Below, in pieces: positions 33,954-39,308 of a stretch of 39,308 nt of DNA. The stretch comes from Oxalobacteraceae bacterium. Its GTDB lineage: Bacteria; Pseudomonadota; Gammaproteobacteria; Burkholderiales; Burkholderiaceae_D. A program made the position numbers and the translations under genes. How positions within the stretch are numbered: the stretch's first letter is position 1; every line of letters starts with the position of its first letter. The stretch is from NCBI GenBank assembly GCA_947464955.1, contig CANHZI010000019.1:1-39308 (forward strand), given 5' to 3'. The notes under the pieces are model-generated. The model made no database searches. It was not told where the DNA came from and was given only the letters and a program-made list of their open reading frames with translations.

Positions 33954-34759
33954 ACCAAACTCCTGTGCAGCAAAACTTCTAACACAAATCGACTTCCGAC
34001 GTAGGCCAGTAATAAGAACAAGAATCCAAACAAGGTCATCCGTAACACGGCCTTGCCGCGCCAACCTCGCCACTGACGACCGATTAATAAAGTCGCGAAC
34101 AATATCCAAGAAAACAGAGAAAGAACTGTTTTATGATCTAACTTAAATGCAACGCCGAGAACTTGTTCAGAGAAGACTACCCCAGAAAGTACGGTCAAGC
34201 TCAGGAGAATAAAGCCTATGCTGACCAAAATGAATAGCAACTGCTCCATCTTTAATAAAGCTGGCAGCTGATCAATCGCCTTTTCGAGCCAAGTTTGTAC
34301 CGATTTGCCACGCATTTTATGCAAATGTCGATCCTGCACATACATTACCAATGCATGAAACGCTGCAATGCTTAAGGTACTATAAGCCAATAAGGCGATT
34401 CCTACGTGCCAAGGAAACATCGCCGTCTTGCCTAAAACGGAAATTAGACTTCCTGGAAAAAACAGGAGCAAAATCACCGTTAATGCCGCCTGCGGCAGCA
34501 CCAACAAGCGTAAACCATCGAGAGAAAAATTACGATTCTCAACAAGAAATACCAATACCGACACCCATATCGCTGCCGACCACATGGTCGCAAACCCTAT
34601 CCTTAGTGCGTCAACAGCGTACACACTCATGCCGAGCACCAAGCCATGTAAAGCCCAAGCCAATGCGGCAACGCCCATCGCCAACCACTTGCGATGTGAA
34701 GGTATGAATGAGCAGACTACATAAAGTAAAGCTGCAGCAATTGAAATTTGAGTAAGCAT
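33950..34759 (-). CDS. YpjD-like cytochrome c assembly-family inner-membrane protein
   Basis: 269 residues with about eight hydrophobic helices, related to CcsA/CcmC/HemX. The long loop VQDRHLHKMRGKSVQTWLEK and the His residues in AFHALVMYVQDRHLH and FKLDHKTVLSLFSW resemble the paired haem-ligand positions, while the WGxWxWD haem-handling motif of true CcsA/CcmC is absent. This matches the YpjD subgroup, often found next to ffh. The ribosome site AAAGG sits directly against the ATG at 34759, so start strength is weak. It leads the PP0621-like/pilS/pilR operon. Confidence 0.85.
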   Translation of the reverse strand: MLTQISIAAALLYVVCSFIPSHRKWLAMGVAALAWALHGLVLGMSVYAVDALRIGFATMWSAAIWVSVLVFLVENRNFSLDGLRLLVLPQAALTVILLLFFPGSLISVLGKTAMFPWHVGIALLAYSTLSIAAFHALVMYVQDRHLHKMRGKSVQTWLEKAIDQLPALLKMEQLLFILVSIGFILLSLTVLSGVVFSEQVLGVAFKLDHKTVLSLFSWILFATLLIGRQWRGWRGKAVLRMTLFGFLFLLLAYVGSRFVLEVLLHRSLV

Positions 34760-35095
34760 CCTTTAAGTTTACACTATGTTGTGACAAGTTTTCGATGAAA
34801 GCCTGAGATTCTGCGCTAACTCAAAAAAAATCCTTTGCAGAAACAAACTGAGCTCGGGCAGTTGATTTATGGGCGCCACATTTACAACAGCTTAACAATT
34901 TTCACGATTTTCATGCTTGTCCTGCGCTATTCGCTTGACGAGCGCGATCCCCTTCTAGATACTTCCTGCACCCAAAGCAGCACTCTTTACTTAGTGCCCC
35001 GATGGAGACGTCACAAGCGCATCCTTCGGCACTAAAAGCACTTTGGCATTCTCAAGAGAATTTACTATTCGGATTTACTTTTTGCAGGATACATA
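34760..35095. other. Divergent intergenic region with a candidate promoter
   Basis: This lies between the ypjD-like gene (minus) and the S46 peptidase gene (plus). On the plus strand TTGACG (34935-34940) and GATACT (34958-34963) are spaced by 17 bases and could be the peptidase promoter, leaving a leader of about 125 bases. Nothing else stands out; the ORF 34835-35035 has no ribosome site or family resemblance. Confidence 0.4.
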
Positions 35096-37258
35096 ATGAA
35101 AAAATCACTGTTCGCCCTCGCTGCACTCGCCACCATGAGCGCCGCTGCCCACGCCGATGAAGGTATGTGGATGCCGCAGCAATTACCGCAAATCGCCAAA
35201 CAATTGAAAGCAGCTGGTCTCAAGCTCGATCCAGCCAGCTTGACGAAGTTAACCGAATTCCCGATGGGAGCGATTGTCAGCCTAGGTGGCTGCTCAGCTT
35301 CTTTCGTTTCTCCTCAAGGCTTGGTCGCGACCAACCACCACTGCGTGTATGACAGTGTGGCTCGTGCCTCCACTCCAGAACATAACTATTTAGCCAATGG
35401 TTTCTTGGCCAAGACTTTGGCCGAAGAAGTGCCAGCTGCACCAGGTTCACGCATCTTCGTGACCACCGATGTGACCAACGTCAGTGACAAGATCATTAGC
35501 GCAGATGTCGCTAAACTGACAGGCAAAGCACGTGTCGAAGCGATCGAGAAAAATCAAAAAACCATGATCGCCGAATGTGAAAAAGAAGCCGGCTTCCGTT
35601 GCAGTATTCCGACTTTCTACGGTGGCTTAGAGTTCTACCTAATTAAACAAATGGAAATCAAAGACGTCCGTTTGGTTCACGCTCCAGCCGAAGGCGTAGG
35701 CAAATTTGGTGGTGACACTGATAACTGGACGTGGCCACGCCACACGGGTGACTATGGTTTCTATCGTGCCTACGTTAGCAAGGACGGTAAGCCTGCTGAA
35801 TACAGCAAAGATAACGTTCCATACGTACCAAAACATTTCTTGAAATTGGCTAAAGATGGCTTGAAAGAAGGTGATTTCGTGATGGTATTGGGCTACCCAG
35901 GCCGTACTAACCGCCATCGTTTGCCATCTGAAATTGCTTACACTTTCGATTTCGAATACCCTAATTTCGTTAAAAATTCAGCAGAAACTTTAGCGATCAT
36001 CGCCAACGAAACTAAAGACAATAAAGATGCGTCTTTGAAATACGCGGGCATGGTTGCCAACATCAACAACTACTACAAAAATCGCCAAGGTATGCTCGAT
36101 AGCTACGCGGGTAGCGATATTTTGGAACGCAAATCCAAAGAACACGCTGAGTTAAAAGCATGGGTCAACTCGAATCCGAAAACGAAAGCAGAATTTGCTG
36201 CCGATATCGAGAAGATTGAAGAGATTTACGCTAAGCGCGACGCAACGGCGAAAAAGGAATCTTACCTCGCTTCCTCCTACCCACGTTTCTTGTCAACGGC
36301 TCGCACTTTGTATCGCTTGGCACATGAAAAAACCAAGCCGAATGCAGAACGTCGCGCTGGTTTCCAAGAGCGTGACTTACCACGCTTCAAAGCTGGCATT
36401 GACGGCGTTGAACGCAGCTACGATGAAAAGGTCGATAAGGCTTTGGTCTTGAATAGCTTGGTTAAATACGCAGCAGCTCCAGCAGCGGAACGTAACGCCA
36501 ATTTTGACAGCGCGATGGGCATCAAGGATGGCATGAGCAAAGACCAATTGAAAGCTTTACTCGACACAATGTATGCGGGTAGCCAATTTGGTGACAAAGC
36601 CTTCCGTGCTTCTTGGTTGAACAAATCCGTTGACGACTTCAAAGCCAGCAACGATAGCTTCATCAAAGCCGCTGTTGCCATGTACGAAGAAGGCATGAAA
36701 CGCGAGGTGGCGGATCAAGAAACTGGCGGTAATACGCAAAAAGCTTATGCAAGCTATATGAAAGCGAAAATTGCTTACATGAAGAGCAAAGGCCAAGCCG
36801 TTTATCCTGATGCCAACAGCACTTTACGCGTCACTTTTGGTAAGGTTGCGAGCCGCCCATTCGGTGCTGACGGTACGACTTGGACTGCCTTCACGACAGT
36901 GAAAGGTATCACGGCTAAAGCAACGGGCACAGGCGAATTCAATGCCCCAGCGAATCAATTGGCAGCAATCAAAGCTAAAGACTTTGGCAAATATGTTGAT
37001 CCAGCCTTGAAAACTGTGCCAGTCAACTACCTCGCAACACTCGATATCACAGGCGGCAACTCTGGTTCTGCGGCCTTGAATGCCAAAGGCGAGTTTATTG
37101 GTTTAGCATTCGATGGCACGCTTGATTCCATCATTGCTGATTGGGACTACAACAAGGCTTCTAGCCGTTCTATTCAAGTTGATTTGCGCTACATGTTGTG
37201 GCAGATGAAACATGTGGACAAGGCTGACAACTTGTTAAAAGAAATGAACGCTGAATAA
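35096..37258 (+). CDS. S46-family dipeptidyl-peptidase (DPP7-like)
   Basis: A secreted serine exopeptidase that removes N-terminal dipeptides from oligopeptides in the periplasm. Signal peptide (MKKSLFALAALATMSAAAHA-DE), then a chymotrypsin-like fold split by a helical domain. Catalytic residues: His in TNHHCVYD, Asp in FGGDTDNWTWPRHTGDY and Ser in ITGGNSGSAAL. Near the C-terminus GLAFDGTLD has Gly where DPP11 enzymes have the Arg that selects acidic P1 residues, so a hydrophobic-P1 (DPP7-like) preference is inferred. 720 residues is usual. AGGA lies 7 bases before the ATG, and a strong terminator follows. It sits between the ypjD-like gene and ffh. Confidence 0.94.
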   Translation: MKKSLFALAALATMSAAAHADEGMWMPQQLPQIAKQLKAAGLKLDPASLTKLTEFPMGAIVSLGGCSASFVSPQGLVATNHHCVYDSVARASTPEHNYLANGFLAKTLAEEVPAAPGSRIFVTTDVTNVSDKIISADVAKLTGKARVEAIEKNQKTMIAECEKEAGFRCSIPTFYGGLEFYLIKQMEIKDVRLVHAPAEGVGKFGGDTDNWTWPRHTGDYGFYRAYVSKDGKPAEYSKDNVPYVPKHFLKLAKDGLKEGDFVMVLGYPGRTNRHRLPSEIAYTFDFEYPNFVKNSAETLAIIANETKDNKDASLKYAGMVANINNYYKNRQGMLDSYAGSDILERKSKEHAELKAWVNSNPKTKAEFAADIEKIEEIYAKRDATAKKESYLASSYPRFLSTARTLYRLAHEKTKPNAERRAGFQERDLPRFKAGIDGVERSYDEKVDKALVLNSLVKYAAAPAAERNANFDSAMGIKDGMSKDQLKALLDTMYAGSQFGDKAFRASWLNKSVDDFKASNDSFIKAAVAMYEEGMKREVADQETGGNTQKAYASYMKAKIAYMKSKGQAVYPDANSTLRVTFGKVASRPFGADGTTWTAFTTVKGITAKATGTGEFNAPANQLAAIKAKDFGKYVDPALKTVPVNYLATLDITGGNSGSAALNAKGEFIGLAFDGTLDSIIADWDYNKASSRSIQVDLRYMLWQMKHVDKADNLLKEMNAE

Positions 37259-37283
37259 GAAAAAGTTATTTAGCTTCAACAAG

Positions 37284-37318
37284 AAAGCCATGCCGATCTG
37301 TGTCGGCATGGCTTTTTT
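37284..37318 (+). terminator. Intrinsic terminator after the S46 peptidase
   Basis: AAAGCCATGCCGA and its complement form a perfect 13-bp stem with a 6-base loop, followed by a T-run. It is among the clearest terminators in the window. Confidence 0.9.
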
Positions 37319-37504
37319 ATTGCCCGGAGCGAGACAAAACCACTAGCCTTGGCATCTTCTCGCAGCGGGGGACAGCAGCCAAAGCTTCGGAGCGAGGCGC
37401 TTTTCGGGTAAAATGCAAGCTTATCGATGTATTTCTATACGTCTCTCAGCCTCAGTATTTTCTCTCAACTGACGCAGCCACTGATTTCTGATTGAAGGTT
37501 CACT

Positions 37505-38863
37505 ATGCTCGACAATTTGACCCAACGTCTCGCCAAAGTCGTTAAAACGATGCGCGGCGAAGCCCGTCTGACCGAATCCAACACCGCTGACATGCTACGC
37601 GAAGTGCGTATGGCTCTGCTGGAGGCCGACGTTGCCTTACCAGCTGTGCGCGAATTGATCGCTCGCGTTAAAGAAAAAGCGATGGGCGAAGAAGTCATCG
37701 GTTCGCTGACGCCTGGTCAAGCTTTGGTCGGTGTCGTACAAAAAGAATTAGCGTCCTTGATCGGTGCAGACTTAGGTGAAAACGCCTCTGAATTAAACTT
37801 CGCCACACAGCCACCAGCGATTATCTTAATGGCCGGTTTGCAAGGTGCAGGTAAAACCACCACAGTCGGTAAGTTGGCGCGCTATTTACGTGAGACAAAA
37901 AAGAAGAAGGTTTTGACTGTCTCGGCCGACGTCTATCGTCCAGCAGCGATTGGCCAGCTTGAAACAGTGACTGCACAGGCTGGCGCAGATTTCTTCCCCA
38001 CCACCATTAACGACAAGCCTGTCGATATCGCGCTCGCTGCGCTCGATTGGGCCAAGAAGCATCATCATGAAGTCCTGATCATCGATACCGCAGGTCGCCT
38101 CGGTATTGACGAAGCCATGATGCAAGAGATTGCTGCCGTTCATGCTGCCGTCAAACCGATTGAAACTTTGTTCGTGGTCGACGCCATGCTCGGTCAAGAT
38201 GCGGTCAATACAGCAAAAGCATTTAACGATGCACTGCCATTGACTGGCGTAGTGTTGACCAAACTCGATGGTGATTCACGCGGCGGTGCGGCTCTTTCTG
38301 TTCGCCATGTCACCGGTAAGCCGATTAAGTTTGCTGGCGTCTCTGAAAAACTCGATGGTTTGGAAGCCTTCGACGCTACACGTATGGCCAACCGTATCCT
38401 CGGCATGGGCGATATTTTGGCTCTGGTCGAATCCGCGCAAAAAGGTATGGACATCGAAGCCGCTAAGGGTTTGGCGGAAAAGATCAAAGTCGGCGGCAAG
38501 TTCGATATGAACGACTTCAAAGCACAGCTGGCACAAATGAAAAATATGGGTAGCCTGTCGAGTTTAATGGATAAGCTGCCAGCCCAATTTCAACAAGCAG
38601 CATCGGGCGCCAATATGGATAACGCAGAAAAGAGTATGCGCCGCATGGAAGGGATTATTAATTCCATGACGCCACTTGAGCGCGCCAAGCCTGAGCTGAT
38701 CAAGGCCTCACGCAAACGCCGTATCGCGGCCGGTGCAGGCGTTCAAATTCAAGAAGTGAACCGCATGCTGTCCCAGTTCGAGCAAATGCAAAGCATGATG
38801 AAAAAACTCAAGGGCGGTGGCATGATGAAAATGATGCGCGGCTTGAAAGGGATGATGCGCTAG
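37505..38863 (+). CDS. ffh: Signal recognition particle protein Ffh
   Basis: GTPase subunit of the signal recognition particle, which brings nascent inner-membrane proteins to FtsY and SecYEG. N domain (1-~95), G domain with P-loop GLQGAGKTTTVGKL, VDTAGRL-type G3 (IIDTAGRLG), G4 TKLDGD followed by SRGGAALSV, and an M domain (~325-430) rich in Met. This binds signal peptides and the 4.5S RNA (KPELIKASRKRRIAAGAGV). It ends GGGMMKMMRGLKGMMR. 452 residues is normal. GAAGG lies 8 bases before the ATG. The 4.5S RNA gene is not in view. Confidence 0.98.
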   Translation: MLDNLTQRLAKVVKTMRGEARLTESNTADMLREVRMALLEADVALPAVRELIARVKEKAMGEEVIGSLTPGQALVGVVQKELASLIGADLGENASELNFATQPPAIILMAGLQGAGKTTTVGKLARYLRETKKKKVLTVSADVYRPAAIGQLETVTAQAGADFFPTTINDKPVDIALAALDWAKKHHHEVLIIDTAGRLGIDEAMMQEIAAVHAAVKPIETLFVVDAMLGQDAVNTAKAFNDALPLTGVVLTKLDGDSRGGAALSVRHVTGKPIKFAGVSEKLDGLEAFDATRMANRILGMGDILALVESAQKGMDIEAAKGLAEKIKVGGKFDMNDFKAQLAQMKNMGSLSSLMDKLPAQFQQAASGANMDNAEKSMRRMEGIINSMTPLERAKPELIKASRKRRIAAGAGVQIQEVNRMLSQFEQMQSMMKKLKGGGMMKMMRGLKGMMR

Positions 38864-39279
38864 TCATTGCAAAAACCTACGCGAGAGATGCAAGACAGTG
38901 TTGCATCTCTCCACAATACGCCTGTATTGCTGTCCTTGACGCCTAACACGGCATCTCCATCAAGGAATTTCCACCGGCGCACACAAAACCTTCCGCATTT
39001 TTTCTCCTAAACGCCCACTTTTTTCCGATATCTCTTGGTTCAACAGAGGCGATTTTTCTCTTTCGTAGCTAGGCATTTCTCTCGCGAATCTCTCTCTCAA
39101 GTTCTCCGCTCTGCAGAGGAAAAACGACATTTTTCCCTCTGAAAGTGGCTCTGCACATGATTTCTCACAGTTTTTTTGCGAAAACCAAAAAAAAACACTT
39201 GCATCACTCGATAAACAGCACCACTATAAGCACTGCGTGAAATGGCGCATTTTCAAGACAATTGTGAAGGAGCCTCAAT
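38864..39279. other. Intergenic region downstream of ffh
   Basis: It holds an 11-bp perfect hairpin (38883-38911) and a T/C-rich stretch with scattered CTCTC. A possible -10 TATAAG lies near 39226, but no well-spaced -35 was found. I see no other gene. Confidence 0.45.
38883..38911 (+). terminator. Hairpin after ffh
   Basis: GAGAGATGCAA and its exact complement TTGCATCTCTC enclose a 7-base loop, 20 bases after the ffh stop. No T-run follows, so it may be a weak terminator or a 3'-end protector. Confidence 0.5.
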
Positions 39280-39308
39280 ATGGCAACAGCACCAAAAAAA
39301 GCAGCAGC
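39280..39308 (+). CDS. Start of a second histone H1-like gene (partial)
   Basis: ATG 39280 has AAGGAG 7 bases upstream and reads MATAPKKAA up to the window end. The first five residues equal those of the histone H1-like gene at 24469 (MATAPEAKK), and the Lys/Ala composition fits the same family. Only nine codons are seen, so this is an inference from the N-terminus and strong ribosome site; another Ala/Lys-rich protein is possible. Truncated by the window edge. Confidence 0.6.

Overview
The window reads as chromosomal DNA of a Gram-negative betaproteobacterium, most likely of the Oxalobacteraceae/Burkholderiales type (an Undibacterium-like organism is my best guess, from memory of gene neighbourhoods and not from a search). 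The basis is a Lys/Ala/Pro-rich histone H1-like protein ending in a WPFPTG tail, a linked YpjD-like/PP0621-like/PilS/PilR block near ffh, a class Ia nrdA-nrdB pair with NrdR-type boxes, and many outer-membrane and periplasmic proteins (TonB receptor, DUF481 porin-like protein, lipoproteins). No tRNA, rRNA, CRISPR array or prophage was seen. The only mobile element is the cut-off end of an IS3-family insertion sequence at the left edge.

Region 1 (1-10.2 kb) is a set of mostly single-gene units: IS end, an unrecognised Cys-rich lipoprotein candidate, an S10 serine carboxypeptidase-like lipoprotein, a DUF481 outer-membrane protein, a small membrane protein followed by a strong terminator, an NTF2-like secreted protein, a secreted RCC1 beta-propeller, an acyltransferase-3 and a Cache-type chemoreceptor.

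Region 2 (10.5-16.4 kb) is the most distinctive part. A BlaI/MecI-type repressor has a TACANNTGTA operator next to its own promoter. Its gene overlaps that of a BlaR1-like M56 membrane metallopeptidase, whose periplasmic C-terminus is a Sel1-repeat module plus an unnamed domain rather than a penicillin sensor. A third gene encodes a secreted protein that is a free-standing paralogue of that same C-terminal module. No beta-lactamase is nearby. A convergent TonB-dependent receptor follows after a perfect hairpin.

Region 3 (16.5-25.2 kb) holds a beta-class-like glutathione transferase lacking the usual Cys, an M20 peptidase, an overlapping gene pair (secreted alpha/beta-hydrolase-like protein plus membrane-anchored choice-of-anchor-X-like protein), a DUF1345 membrane protein, a DUF4139 protein, YggT and the histone H1-like gene.

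Region 4 (25.5-39.3 kb) is housekeeping: nrdA-nrdB with four NrdR-like boxes in two helically phased pairs upstream, the tightly overlapping ypjD-like/PP0621-like/pilS/pilR operon (type IV pilus control through sigma-54), a secreted S46 dipeptidyl-peptidase, ffh (signal recognition particle) and, at the right edge, the first codons of what looks like a second histone H1-like gene.

Functionally, three secreted or envelope peptidases (S10, M20, S46), a TonB receptor, a chemoreceptor and pilus regulators fit a motile or surface-associated heterotroph that scavenges peptides. The BlaI/M56/Sel1 unit is the best candidate for an undescribed envelope-sensing system.
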